Source: Lepiota brunneoincarnata
Lineage: Eukaryota; Basidiomycota; Agaricomycetes; Agaricales; Agaricaceae
Reading direction: 5' to 3'
Assembly: GCA_023014365.1 (NCBI GenBank)
Contig: JAEBUN010000035.1
Coordinates: forward strand, 186,001 to 250,000
Length of the DNA: 64,000 nt
The notes beneath the pieces are model-generated. The model was not told the origin of the DNA and searched no databases. It saw only the letters and a list, made by a program, of their open reading frames with translations. This document shows positions 1-11,099 of this stretch, one piece after another (positions within the stretch are counted from its first letter, which is position 1; the number at the start of each line of letters is the position of its first letter). Position numbers and translations under genes: made by a program.

Positions 1-20
1 ACATCCACCCCTCCATCCTC

Positions 21-443
21 TCATTCCACTTTTCCTAACCTCATGCTCTTTTGCCAGGGCCTCCCTAACAACAGTTGATATGCTGCTGTTTGGGGTGCAA
101 CAAATGCATGTGCGTAAGTCTGGATTCCTCCCACTTCAATTTCCAACCACTCAGCACATCCTCTCAGGTCCTCCTTTGCCCCACTTGCTACCTGCATCAT
201 CATTTGTCATCCAGGATTGACTCCCACTCCCAATTCTTCCCACAGATCCCTTTGCACCACCACAATTTCAGACCCCTCATCCAAAAGCCCTACCTCTTTC
301 ACCTTCCCCATTACAAATACATCCACTTCCCAAAGTGGTGTCACAAACTTGAGTGGAATACCTGGTGTCATGGTCACTGTGGCTCCAATGGACTGCCTTC
401 TGGGTACATGTGTTTTCCACCATGACTTTTCAAAGATCCCCAC
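21..443 (-). pseudogene. Ty3/gypsy protease fragment
   Basis: Minus-strand frame of a retropepsin-like aspartic protease domain, the enzyme that matures Gag-Pol in LTR retrotransposons. Visible marks are LLDEGSEIVV near the start (position of the DSG/DTG active site, here DEG) and the closing motif QLLLGRPW. The two open pieces, 443-207 and 203-21, lie in one frame separated by a single TGA at 207-209 that looks like a TGG or CGA codon changed by transition. It resembles the Gyp-1 protease but is clearly a different subfamily. The window edge cuts off the rest of pol. The fold is confident; the exact family is not. Confidence 0.7.
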
Positions 444-759
444 TGAGTGACAATAAGTCCCAAATCACAACTTCTGGGACCTTGGTTTCCAGAATTCAGT
501 CAAAAACCTGTTGTGCAGCTTGAGAATTGGTGAGCTTTGACTCAAGTTAATATGCTGGTTGGTGAACTGCTGTTGAACTCCCTCCCTTTCCCTTGCTAAC
601 TCTCTTGCTCTACAGAGCCTGCTCCTCCCCTTTCTCCATTGATCCCCCACTTGATCCCTTCTTTTCCTGAGCTTGGGTGGTTGCAAACCCATCTGCTCCT
701 CCTCTTCCTATTAACCCTTCTAACTCTGCTACAGCTCCCCATACGAAACCTTTGACTTC
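444..759. other. Unassigned stretch, possible gag-protease linker
   Basis: Only short minus-strand open pieces (778-596 and 692-465), rich in Arg, Lys and Gly. Their position just upstream of the minus-strand protease fits a decayed gag-protease linker of the same element, but no domain is recognisable. LTR-5 begins at 760. Confidence 0.25.
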
Positions 760-786
760 TGTTGATATGCTGATTCACACCTATAC

Positions 787-1071
787 ATGAATTCTGTACT
801 CCAGAATGATTCTGTACATAGAATCATTGGCTATATCATTAAAGAACTCTATAGAGGATTGGTACTATTTCCCATAGTAGCCAGTTTGACCAAATTGAGG
901 ATATTCGAGCCTTGGAAGTGTTCAAACCAGTTCATTATCACTAAGCTTAGTGAACTAAGCTATCAGAATGCTCTCTGGAGGGATTCAGGACTCTACATAG
1001 CCTATCAAGTATACTCCAGTTGCATCAAGGGACCTTACAAGCAGTTCTCTGATGAACTCAGATTTGTTTGA
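787..1071 (+). CDS. Open frame conserved in LTR-5 U3
   Basis: ATG-initiated frame of about 94 codons in the 5' part of the long LTR-5, sense to the TATA box. The same frame is open in the two other long copies: minus strand 13693-13439 (cut short by a TGA where this copy has CAA) and 45288-44968. Shared words include HRIIG, IIKELYRGLV and SYQNAL. It has no recognised domain, signal peptide or cysteine pattern. It could be a real U3-encoded peptide or simply an open stretch in a repeat whose copies differ by a few percent. Confidence as a gene is low. Confidence 0.25.
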   Translation: MNSVLQNDSVHRIIGYIIKELYRGLVLFPIVASLTKLRIFEPWKCSNQFIITKLSELSYQNALWRDSGLYIAYQVYSSCIKGPYKQFSDELRFV

Positions 1072-1544
1072 ACCCAAAAGAATGTACATACATAGTGGCT
1101 GTTGCAGGTGTATCATGCCAATAGCAAGCCCAATAATGATGACTAGACCACAGAACAGAATGTCCAATGCTTGGGAGGTGACACCCAATGCCCAAAACCC
1201 TAGAAATATCAAAGACTCATAATTAACAAGTGCTTTGTGGGTCCTGGCACCTCAGCATATTGCCTAACTGAGATTAATTACAACAGATCAAGGGATTGTC
1301 CATATGCTATACATGCCAATCAAAATTGATCTGGAGGCTTAATGCACTTGTGTGGACACAGAATAATGCAGACAAGCATGGAACACATCTGGCTGGATTG
1401 CCATTCATCAATCAGAGAGAAACCCATAACCCAAGGCAAGGTAGAAATGCTGCCGAACCTTCCAAAATATTCTGCAGTACCTATAACAATTAAGCTTATT
1501 GTTTTCTATTTCATATTTACTATCTCTCATATGTATCTAAACAA

Positions 1545-1552
1545 TATAAATA
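1545..1552 (+). promoter_or_regulatory. TATA box of LTR-5
   Basis: TATAAATA in a T-rich stretch, conserved in the other copies except where the local sequence has decayed. It sets the LTR-5 orientation and would place transcription start near 1575. Confidence 0.5.
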
Positions 1553-2073
1553 TGGTGGCGCTTGTTTGTGGAGAAGCAAGAGGTCTCACCCCCTCTTCCA
1601 CACACAAGTCTGCAAGCCATGATCAAGAACAGTTTCAGAGGGCTATTTAGTGTGTGTTGTTAAGTGTGATTTCTTCAGTTGTCAACCAACCCAGTGACAG
1701 AGACAGAGAACAGAGTTCAGAGGTTAGAGTTCTAGAGTGCTAGAGACAGAGACAGAGACAGAGACAGAGAACAAAAGTCAGAGACCAGAGACCAGAGACT
1801 AGAGACCCCACACTTTGAATTGACAGAGATTGTCCTTTCATTGTTGCACTGTACAGCTAAGATAACTTCAATGGCTGTTCATTAACCTCTAAAACACTAC
1901 TTACTTGAATTTTGCTGTCAGAATGCACCCCCAGAACACCCCAAAAGACGAAACTGTTCATTATCTATCTCATACCACTGGTATTAGCTTAAGTTTATCA
2001 AATTTCAGCTAAGCTTAGTGAAAACAAGTCCTCTATCTATATTAAAACCCACAAACGTTTCTACCTTTTCATC

Positions 2074-2090
2074 TGGAGCCCACCACAAGG
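2074..2090 (+). promoter_or_regulatory. Candidate tRNA-type primer binding site
   Basis: Two bases after the LTR-5 end the sequence reads TGGAGCCCACC, starting with the TGG that pairs with a tRNA CCA end. Unlike Gyp-2, Gyp-3 and Gyp-4, no match to the predicted transcript start was found here, so this family may use a tRNA primer. The tRNA was not identified. Confidence 0.3.
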
Positions 2091-2342
2091 GGGGTTTTCA
2101 GTTGAATTTCACAAGACAAACACCAAAAGACTTGGACACTGGCCCACCTTTCACCTGTGAAGCAGAAAAAGGTTCAAGCAAAGACTGTAAAGTCACCCAA
2201 CACATCCTTCAAGAGCAGTCTCAGGAAGGTTGACCCCCCAAAACAGAGAACTACTTGGAATTCTAATTGTCCAGAAGGTTCTGAAGGCCTCATTGCCCCT
2301 AGTACCTCTCAAAAGTGACAAGATCCTACTAGTTCTATAGCT

Positions 2343-4985
2343 GTGAACACAGCAAGTGGTTTAGCAGTTGCAGTATTGAGAGAAGCCATACCACCAACCT
2401 CTACTGCTCCCAGATTTACTATAAGGCTTCCAGCCTCAGCTTGCAACATAGTGCATAACCCACACACCAAAAATTGGGATGGTCCAACTGTTCCTAGGCT
2501 GAGCTTAGCATTACCAAACCAAAACTTGTTTCATATGAACCCTCCTGATGCCTCTATGGTACCACAGATATCACAGTCAACTCCAACTGTACAGACAAAC
2601 CAAACTATGCCATCTACAATGACTCCAGCTAGTAAAATGGGACACAAGCATATATGCCAATTCCGTTTAGCAATAATACTCTCAGATGGGATGCATCAAA
2701 ACCACAGACATTGAGAAATTATCTCTGGACGCTTGAACGGCTCTTCACGATAACGAAGACGACAGACGATGCAGAAAGGATAAATTGGGCAGTGTCATAT
2801 GTGGACCAGGATATCCATGAAGAGTGGATGAGCTTTGTGGAGTTCCTAGCAGGAAGCTGGACAGGCTTCATAGAGAGATTGAAGAAAGAGTCTTCCAAGA
2901 CTGTGGCAGCTGAATAGGGCTCAGTGCAACGATTGAGGGAACTCTGTGCAGAGAGTAGAGGTATTGCAATGAATGAAGAGCATAAAGTCTTGGACTTCAA
3001 AAGGTGATTCATTCTCAAAGCAGAGAAGTGTCTAAAGTTGCCAGTAGTAGTCTCAAACCAAGAGCTAGTCAAGTTATTTATGAACGCACTGGACTCCATG
3101 TTCCAGGATGTACTCAATGTAAGATTAGCAATCACTGGGGCGCATAGAACTGCAAGCAATGGGTTGGCACTGACTGCAAAGGATTTACATGAAGAGGACC
3201 CCTATGATTGGTGGATCATGGTGGATAAAGCCATTCAAATTTCAATTGGTAAAACACTTATGCGATCCCTTCATCAGGATTCAAGGCTGGTGAACTTGGC
3301 ATTGATGAGCCATTCACCTGCAATGTCTGGAATAGGAACTTATGACCCTGTAGTAAAGTGAGAGCTGCAAAGCTTAAAGCAGAAATTTCAGGATGAAGTC
3401 TCACAGATGGCAGGTGGTCTCACTGGGCTTAAGGACCTCATGAATATTCAGGGGCATACTTTAAAATCATACTTAGAGAGTTTGGTGAAGGATGGACATA
3501 ACCATGTCAGCTATAATCACACTCAGAGGAATACCAGAAGTGGGCTAGCAGGGTCGCTTTCTGATTGCAAGTGTTTCTACTGTTGGTTATTAGGACATAG
3601 CTGGTTATTCTGCCCAGACATGGAGGCAGATAAACAAGCTGGCTGAATTAGAGTTGAAGGGAACAAAATATATATGGGAGGCAGCTCAAGTATCCCTTGA
3701 GGAGAAGGGCCTATTAAAGAGAAAGTGGCAAAGTACTATATGACAAAGGGACAACTCTTCATTCAGATACCAGAACTGCCAGAGGTTGAGCCTGAGTTAC
3801 TACAAGTGCCAGCGTCAGCAGTGTTTGCACAGAAAGCGTTCCCAAGGTCAGAAAACCAAAGATCACCAGCAGAAGAAGAAATCTGCCATCTGAAGCAGTG
3901 CATGGAAATGTTGGAAACAGCTGCCATCCACACTGGGAGTGCCCCAAAGGTTAAGCATATGACCAGAAAGAATGATAATGTCAAGATACAGTCTTTGGCC
4001 AAGCAATTAGCCCAGATACAGGCTAAGCTTAGTGGTTTGACAGATGGTACACCCTCAGCAAGCCAGTATTTGGACACTAGGAGTGGCATGAAGACTTGGA
4101 ACTTGGAGTCGGGTTTCTAAAGGGTTTGAGGAAGGAGCCAGCTCTGAAAGAAGAAGGTCACCTTCACCAGAGGACAGACTCCTGAGGATGCATCGGATTC
4201 TGAGTGATTAGAAGAATCAGAAAATGAGGAAATAGGGCAGACAATGGAGAAACTAATGCATGCAGCAGCAGGGGAATTACCATATAGGAATGTGAAACCA
4301 CTGCGCCTGGTTGTTGAGGTACCACCACTGCCTGTCAGAAGGATGGAATCATCCAGGAAGGAGCCTGCCTATAAGCATCAGGCCCCTATAGAGAGAAATG
4401 TTGATGTTGAAGAAGTACTCAGCAGGGTATTGAAGCAAGAAGCTTCAGTATTGCATGGAGAACTCCTGGCATTGTCACCAATATACAGGAATGCTTATAG
4501 AGAGCAAATTATGAGAAAATGGGTACCCATGAATCAAAGCTTAATAACAGGAGTTGGGCCCTTGGATGATGATACAAAAGATATAGAGATTAATAGTGGG
4601 CTGGTACAAGTCACAATAATGGAGCTAGCAGATGGCTCTCAGAAGTATGATAGAGTGCTCCAAGAAGGCTTGGCAACCCAAGCCTGGGTAGCTCAGGATC
4701 TAATCATGCAGTACTTGGAGTCACTTCCCAGAAGAGACAGGGGATGGCAAGTGTTTATTGCTAAAGAATGCAAACCATTGAGAGTAGTGCCAACTCTGAT
4801 AAATGGGATTTGGCAGGAAGAGGCCTTGCTAGATAGTGGGTTACAGATCATATCCATGAGTCAGGAAGTGGGGATTGCATGTCAAGTCTCTTGGGACCCA
4901 GATACTATGATTAATTTGCAGAGTGTGAATGGGCAGGTTGAAAAGACTTGTGGATTGGCAAAAAATGTAGGCTTTACCTGGGGCA
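2343..4985 (+). pseudogene. Gyp-1 gag and protease N-terminus
   Basis: From 2654 on, all readable pieces (2654-2917, 3038-3361, 3407-3646, 3725-4120, 4244-4985) share one frame broken by several TAG/TGA stops, so this was one Gag-Pol frame. Gag shows a capsid-like region, then a CCHC zinc knuckle CFYCWLLGHSWLFC near 3570-3610, a charged linker, and the protease active-site region LLDSG near 4820-4830. A separate N-terminal piece at 2343-2714 lies in another frame. Reading identity stops at 4985, where homology to the family ends abruptly. The missing rest of the protease and pol lies inverted at 10403-6126. Many stops mean it is dead. Confidence 0.75.
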
Positions 4986-4989
4986 TGAT

Positions 4990-6125
4990 GAATTTGCTGC
5001 CACCACTACCACACTACTGCACATGTGTGTCACAGTAGTGTCACAGTAATTTGGTGGTAATGTGCAGTAATGTGGTGGTAATGTGTAGTAATGTAGCAGT
5101 AGTGTACAATAATATAGGTACAATATACAGTAGTATGGTGGCTATTTATTGACTAAACTAACCATTCCTACATGACATACCTCAGAGAAATGTCAGAAAC
5201 TCGGATCAAAAGCCCTCAGAGTGACAATATCCCCTCCTCCTGACTTGAATTCATCCCCTCTCTATTCCTTGGTAATTAATCTGGGCATACCCTGAGAATA
5301 TGGAAGGACTGTAGGATATTCTAGATGAACAGTAGCTACCAATTTCCATTATTCTTGTATTCCTTCATCCTCATATTTCTTCCATCTCCACTTCTTTCTT
5401 TGATATTTTTAGAGCATACATGAGCTCCACTATCACCAGAATGTAGATACCCTATGTATTTTGTAGGCACCTTATTTAATTCACAAAGCTTAACCAATAT
5501 TTGAAGTCTTCTCTCCCTCTTTCTCTCTTTTGCTCTATTTCCCTTTTCTTACCTTGTTTTGCCTTGCCTTGACATCCCAGCCATTGGAGGTCACTCATAT
5601 GACACCTCTTTATCATCCCAAGTCATCTCAAGTCCACGTGTTGAGCAGTTTTTATTAAATTGCTCAATTTTGTCGTATTTTCACTACTATACCTACATAA
5701 ACTGGGTAGAAGCCTCAACAACAGACAGATATTGTGATGCTTGCATACCTAAACCCCCAAATACCTCACCCATTACCCTTTTAGTTCAGAAACCCTGGCA
5801 GTAGTGTTACAGTAGTATACTGTACCCTGGCGGCAGTGTGGCAGCAGTATACAGTAGTGTCACAGTAGCTTGCTGTAACCCTGGCTGTAGTGTGGCAGTA
5901 GTGTGCAGTAGTGCACAGTAATGTTACAGTAGTGTGGGTGTAGGATACAGTATTCCTGGCAGTTATGTATAATAATATGTGGCAGGCCATTAAACCATGG
6001 TATTGGAGTAACAACAAGTGTTTATTAGCAGGTATTAACATTGATTATAAGTATATAAAGTCTATAATATTAATGTAAGGTGGTGGTAGTGGGTGGTATG
6101 TGGTGGTACCGCATGCAGCAAATTC
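4990..6125. mobile_element. Possible TIR-bounded non-autonomous element, GTAGT-rich
   Basis: The unit is bounded by an 11-bp perfect inverted repeat, GAATTTGCTGC at 4990-5000 and its complement at 6115-6125, extended by inexact CCACCACTACC-like inverted similarity. Both flanks are dense in GTAGTGT/CAGTAGT motifs (about 5010-5145 and 5795-5990). The centre is AT-rich with one 81-codon open frame of no recognised family (5559-5804). No target duplication was seen. It sits exactly between the oppositely oriented halves of Gyp-1. It could be a MITE-like transposon or a fold-back product of the rearrangement. Confidence 0.4.
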
Positions 6126-7415
6126 TTAAGGCCCTCCTCAATAGTCTCCTCCAGGGTCTTCAGTCCCTCTGGTGACAGATCTATCAACTCTTGTAACTTT
6201 GGTGGCAATGGCATATGTTTCCTGGCTAAGTAGGGAATTACTCTGAATGCTGCCACTTTATTCTGCCATACAGAACTGTCCAACTCTGCCAGGATATAAG
6301 ATCCTCCTTATGATCTAGATATGACCACCATGGGTCCTAGATACCTGGGCTTCATCTTCCTGTCTGCCAAGCTCTCTATAGCTGTATTTCTCACTAATAC
6401 TAAATCTCCTGGGCCAAAGTGATAATCTTTTATCTTATACACTGCTTGTTGTTCCATCTCCCAAGCCTTGCTAAGCTTAGTGTCTGAAACACACTGATGC
6501 ATCTCCTCAACATGCCAAACATGTTTTGCCAAAGCCTGAGCTTGATATCCTATCAACTCAGCCATGGTTAAGTACTTATTCAGTAATTGTACTAGCCAAG
6601 TGGCTTCTTGACATCCAGAGGTAGCATTGGGTGTGCTCTGGTTACCAAAAAGTATGGGGAACACCCCATTCCTTTTCTAATGGTTATCCGATCTGCCCAC
6701 ATAACTGTGTGGTAGGTGCCAATACCACTTTTTGACATCTCCATCTGTAGCTTTGTACAACATTTGTCGCACATCCCAGTGGGGTCTCGCAATAATCCCA
6801 TTTGCTTTGGAATTGTAGGGAGATATTGTTACTGCCTTTATCCCATACTTTTCTTTCAGCCATCGAACAGCTTTCTTAAATGGAGAACCAGTTGTCCATG
6901 ACAATCTTCACTATACAGCCCCATCAGCAAATGATATCTTCAAATAACCACTGTGCAATTGAACTAGCATTCTCTTTTCTCAATGCCTTTGCCTCCATCC
7001 AGGATGACAGTCCACACCTTCCATGCACAATGTAACTACAACCATTAGAACTTGGTGTCATATGTAGTGTGTCTACATGTAGCACTTGGAATATTGATGG
7101 CATGGGCATTACTATTGGTGGTGTCTTGATGATCACCTTTTGCCATTGCTGGCATAGATGGCATGATTGCACATACCAAGCTATGTCTCCTTCAACTTCT
7201 GGCCACCAGAATCTCTGCATTATAAGCTTAGTGGTAGTGTATATTCCTCTGTGTCCTAGGAAGTTGTGGCTGGCTTGCAACATATACATACACTGCTCCT
7301 TATCCACTACTAGCTGATGTTGACCACTAGGACTTGTCCTATACAGTCTCCCCTCTTCATCCAAGAAGAAATGCTCTACCATATGTTTAAGCTTATGCAG
7401 ATCTGGCTCAGCCAA
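6126..7415 (-). pseudogene. Gyp-1 integrase
   Basis: Minus-strand integrase, which would insert the element's cDNA. In order: the H2C2 zinc-binding region (HNFLGHRG ... SCHLCQQW) about 7290-7130; the catalytic core starting HVDTLHM near 7070; then pieces of the core and the C-terminal domain ([14 protein letters not shown] near 6420, GPMVVISRS near 6320). The conserved D/N-rich motifs are partly degraded, and several frame changes and stops break it (6904, 6664, 6308, 6283). The final ~60 residues run into the GTAGT-rich unit. No chromodomain is visible, unlike Gyp-2, Gyp-3 and Gyp-4. Confidence 0.7.
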
Positions 7416-8849
7416 GCCTTCAGCTGCACTACTGCCCCCTATTTTCAGGTATTCCCTGACTTTGGGTATTCTCTCATCTTGTATTCATGCTGTATCTGTC
7501 CTGTGCAATTCATCATACACTTCCCCTATCTCAGTCAACTTTTCCTCTTCGAAATCTGGCACTAGCCTGACATCTGTCATTAAGCTTAGTACCTGTCAAT
7601 GGATTTCTGGGCAGGCTGGGTCTTCTATAACCCTAAGCTTAGCCTGTTGTTCATCCAAGTACTCTTCCTGAGCTTGATCCAGCTCATACTCAAAATCATA
7701 CACATCACATGCCAGACCCTGGTTGAAGCCAGAGCAACTGTTGATCTCATCACAGAAAGCCTCCAAGGGTAAAGGATCTGTGGCTCCTGGATCTTCTTTA
7801 ATTAACTTGAACTCTTCTCCCTCATCCTCGGATCCATCATTGAAGCAATGGGCTGTCTCATCACTGGGATAGTAGCATCACCTGGACAGCCCATCCAGCC
7901 CAAATGTCTTTCCTTCTTTGTGTACTAGCATGAAGTGGAATGACCTAATGAAGTCCACCCAACAGTTTACAGTAGCATTTGGGAGCTTCCCTGGGTTGTT
8001 TAACATCCTGAAGAAAAACTTCATGTCAGTTTCCACTACTAGGTTTCTGTAAGGGGACTTGCAGTGATGCTCCCCCTTATGCAAGGTATATCTAGAGGTC
8101 TGTGGTTGGCATCCGGGCTTGGCCTCTCTAGCCAATGACCAAGCCTGGCCTCAGCCTTCAGCCACCCCTGTCCCCAAGCCTGATCTAGCAAACAATTGTA
8201 TTAACTAACATTGTTGTGTATTGCATGCACATATTATTTCTAGTAGTCTATGTAGTGTTGGACTACCCAGTCTGTGCGCATGCCTCTATGTACTTAAATA
8301 GTGCAGGTGTTGATTGTGATCGGCACCTGAATATCAACTTGGTTCCAGTGCACCTACCTTCCCCTAACAGTTTCTCAATCCCCACAGTAAATATTTCTCT
8401 TGTTCCAGCACCATTCTTAAGCTGCATAGCTCTCACTTGGGCTGAGAATACCTCTGCTGTCTCTCATCCAATAATATTGACCCAAACTTCACATAATGTA
8501 TAAGCTTAGCATCTTTTCCATCTCTCTGATATATGTAGTACCCCACCACCCTCCATGAGGTATCCATGGCTACTACTATGGGTTGTTTACTCAGAAATTT
8601 GGGGTTCCTGGTTAGGAAACAGTGCTGAATTGCATCTTTCAGCTCTTGCTGCACTTTCCATTCATTTTTTCCCCATTCAAACTCTTGTCCCTTCTTAAGC
8701 TTTTTGTATAGAGGGGCAGCAATGGCTATGAACTTAGGGATATGATTCCTGCAGTGCATAGCTGTTCCTAGAAAACCCCTTAGCTCTGAGACATTCTCAC
8801 AATCCCCCCATCTTGAAATTTTCTGATGGTGTCTGTGGTGGGCAACCAT
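7416..8849 (-). pseudogene. Gyp-1 RNase H region and connection to integrase
   Basis: RNase H-like part of pol. Recognisable pieces are the thumb/connection ELRGFLGTA near 8780, the tether FEWGKNEWKVQQELKDAI near 8660, the RNase H start VVAMDTSWRVVGY near 8560, and the later NLVVETDMKFFFRML near 8010 with FGLDGLSR near 7885. About 250 bp between 8430 and 8135 are poorly readable. Interrupted by stops and frame changes. The stretch 7877-7416 is acidic and low in similarity. The same region recurs at 26534-27165, about 90% alike. Confidence 0.65.
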
Positions 8850-8888
8850 CCTTTATAGGAGCATTCAAAACCCACTATGGTGATTTCA

Positions 8889-9779
8889 TCAGTGCAGATC
8901 AGTTGTCTTGGGCCCAGAGAAGGTTCCTCCTATGTATTTCATCCTCTGTAGAATCCTATTGACCATCTGCATGTGTTCCCATACAAATTGTCGGATCCCT
9001 GGGTTCTTTTTCAATGTCTCTTCAGTGCCATCTGGCAGCTTGTATCTAGTTTTTGGTCCTCTGATAGGTACATCATCTATGTACAGCATCATGTATTCTG
9101 GTATCTCACTGGCTAGGATCGCTGTTACATCCTCATGAAATATAGGCACTGAGTTGGTCCATCCCATGGGTAGTGTCACTAAGTGTAGTGCTCCAAAAGG
9201 TGTCTGAAATGTTGTTAAGTCCCAAGACAACTCTGCTAACAATTGCTCATCATAGCCAACATACAGGTCCAGAATGCCTCCACAAGCTCTGCCTGCAAAG
9301 TGCATTGCTAAATCTTCCATTGCTGGCAGCAGCCCTGAATGCACTATTGTCACTCTGTTCAGTGGTTCCAAGCTGTGTACCAGTCTCAAACTTTTTCCAT
9401 CTTTCTTCACTACACAGAACCATCTGGATCTATAGGATGAGTTTGATGGCTTGTATACACTAGCACTAATCTTTCTCTTTATAATGGCACAGACTTCATC
9501 ATAGATTGCTGGTGGAATCAGAATGGGCTTCTCAACCCATGGAGTATGTTCTACCATCAGTATCTCGATTGGCAGGAAGAAATCCTCCCCAAAACATCCC
9601 CTTTCCTCATATGTCCATGCAAATGCTTTCTCTTGAAGCATCATGACATGGTGCATCAGCTTTCGTTCCTCTGGCCACAAGAAATCCCCTGCATGGGCTT
9701 TGTCCAGCTTAAGCTTATGCTCCTCAGTATATCTGCCTGTTGGGACAAACTCCGGAGGATGCATGCTAAGCTCAGGCAT
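8889..9779 (-). pseudogene. Gyp-1 reverse transcriptase
   Basis: A 296-codon open minus-strand piece of a Ty3/gypsy reverse transcriptase. It shows WFCVVKKDGKSLRLVHS (fingers), PFGALHLVTLPMGWTNS (palm) and the catalytic box YIDD at 9083-9072. It is the best preserved part of this element, but the N-terminus is out of frame with the upstream linker and the RNase H follows in another frame, so it is not functional. It belongs to a gypsy lineage distinct from the chromodomain elements elsewhere in the window. Confidence 0.8.
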
Positions 9780-9811
9780 TTCTGCCAGCAGGTCCCCTTT
9801 TATTTCTTGTT

Positions 9812-10403
9812 TTATCCTGAATCTTCTGGTAAATCACCCAACACTGGCCTCACTTTTAAAATGACTGGTTTATATTTCTTTCCAGCCAGGCATTGTACTG
9901 TATCTTTGTCATCCTCTTCAGTTTCAAAGACAGTTATTCCCTGGTCCTCAGTATCCTGCACATTAGCGATGTGTCCTAGGCGCAATAACACCATTGCTTT
10001 ATCTTCCTGTGGGCAGTCCTCATCATGTATGACTTGGTCAATGAACATTAGCTGTAGCTCAGCCTCTGAGAAGCTTCCTTTTGCTAAGCTTAGTGTTTGT
10101 GTGATGACAGGGCCCTTCTCATCATCATAGTCTATTATACAAGCCACCTCTTCTTGTCCCTTAGTCAACTCATCAAGGTTTCTTGAAAATTTTGACTGTT
10201 TTCTCTAAGCTTAGGAGGATTACACTCTCCTCAAGCATAAGTTGGTAACACAGCTCTTTCACAGGTATTTGGGTCCATGATAACCAAGGTTTGCTCACCA
10301 CTGGTGCTATTCCTGACTTCACTAGTCATCATTACATCAAATGGCTGTCCTAGCAGTACTTGATACACAGGGTTACAAAAAATGTGAACTTGCAAATAGA
10401 TTG
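9812..10403 (-). pseudogene. Gyp-1 protease C-terminus and linker to RT
   Basis: Minus strand, carrying the end of the retropepsin domain (IYLQVHIF, then VYQVLLGQPFD near 10350) and an acidic linker leading to the reverse transcriptase. It starts exactly at the outer edge of a Gyp-3 LTR (10404). Base 10403 read on the minus strand continues base 4985 of the plus-strand half without breaking the protease frame, so the two pieces appear to be halves of one element. A frame change near 9810 separates it from the RT. Confidence 0.65.
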
Positions 10404-11099
10404 TGTTATGAATAGTCCGGATTGAGAGGAACAAGAACAACTATTCGACTTTACAAGATGGGTACAGGAATCCACAGACCAGTTGCAAGTGCAAGGAGTA
10501 TGAAGATGAAGAAGGGGAATATTATAACACCATGCAGGACCTGATGAGAGAAGCAGGAATGGAGATAACTTTGGAGGATATTCTGGAATACCCCAAGGAC
10601 AAAGAAGATAGCCATGGATCAACTGATCCAACCTCCGATATGGATGGAAGCACCAAGAGAGTGGAGACCAAGAATGGAGGAGAATCCATGGAGATAGAAT
10701 CGGGAAAAGAGAATTATGAGTCAGAGGAAAGCAATGGAACATCGCACAGCAGTGGAATGGAGAATGAGGACACTGACTCATTGTAAGATATAAATAACAG
10801 TAGGATGCACATCATGGTCAAGACTGTGCAGGACAAGTAGAACAGCCCAATAACCTATAACAAGTATATAGTATCTCATAGGTATATAAGGCCTGTACAA
10901 GTAGAGATTAAAGCCTCAAGCTTTAATCTTGTTAACAGTGGTCATTAACCCTCTCTGCCTTAACTTGGCGTGTTCCCTTGTTATCTCATTGAGCACGATC
11001 CACTAAGCTCTGCAAGGCCAACCATCTTGGACACCTTGTAGAGTGATTGAAGGCTGTCTCCAGTTATCCTCAGATACAGAAGGAGCACGGATCATAACA
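10404..11099 (+). repeat. Lone LTR of Gyp-3
   Basis: 696 bp, begins TGTTATGA and ends TCATAACA (8-bp perfect terminal inversion), matching the two LTRs of the Gyp-3 element at 27166-27875 and 34731-35424. Its flanks differ (GATTG left, GTCAT right), and it joins Gyp-1 protease to Gyp-2 gag, two unrelated sequences. It is therefore a recombination product, not a simple solo LTR. The U3 acidic frame is present (10532-10786) but shifted by an indel near 10497. Confidence 0.85.

Larger units (their letters stand above)
760..2071 (+). repeat. LTR-5, long form (1.31 kb)
   Basis: Begins TGTTGATATG and ends CCTTTTCA, so it has the TG...CA ends of an LTR. It contains a TATA box at 1545-1552 and a variable GACAGA/CCAGAGA simple repeat around 1740-1800. 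The same unit recurs on the minus strand at 12590-13692 and at 35425-36202 continued at 44854-45279. A short form lacking the first ~460 bp occurs at 24003-24842 and inside Gyp-4 at 38306-39132. Gyp-1 gag follows directly, so this is the best candidate 5' LTR of Gyp-1, but no matching 3' LTR or target duplication was found. Confidence 0.65.

Noticed and set aside
1736..1800. GACAGA/CCAGAGA array considered as a separate microsatellite locus
   Set aside because: Present at the same place in every LTR-5 copy with varying unit number, so it belongs to the LTR.
5559..5804. 81-codon frame in the GTAGT-rich unit as a gene
   Set aside because: No similarity, no start context or splice signals, and it lies within a repeat-like unit.
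9546..10130. 194-codon plus-strand frame opposite Gyp-1 pol
   Set aside because: Antisense shadow of the reverse transcriptase and linker; no domain, promoter or intron signals such as those of the Gyp-4 antisense gene.
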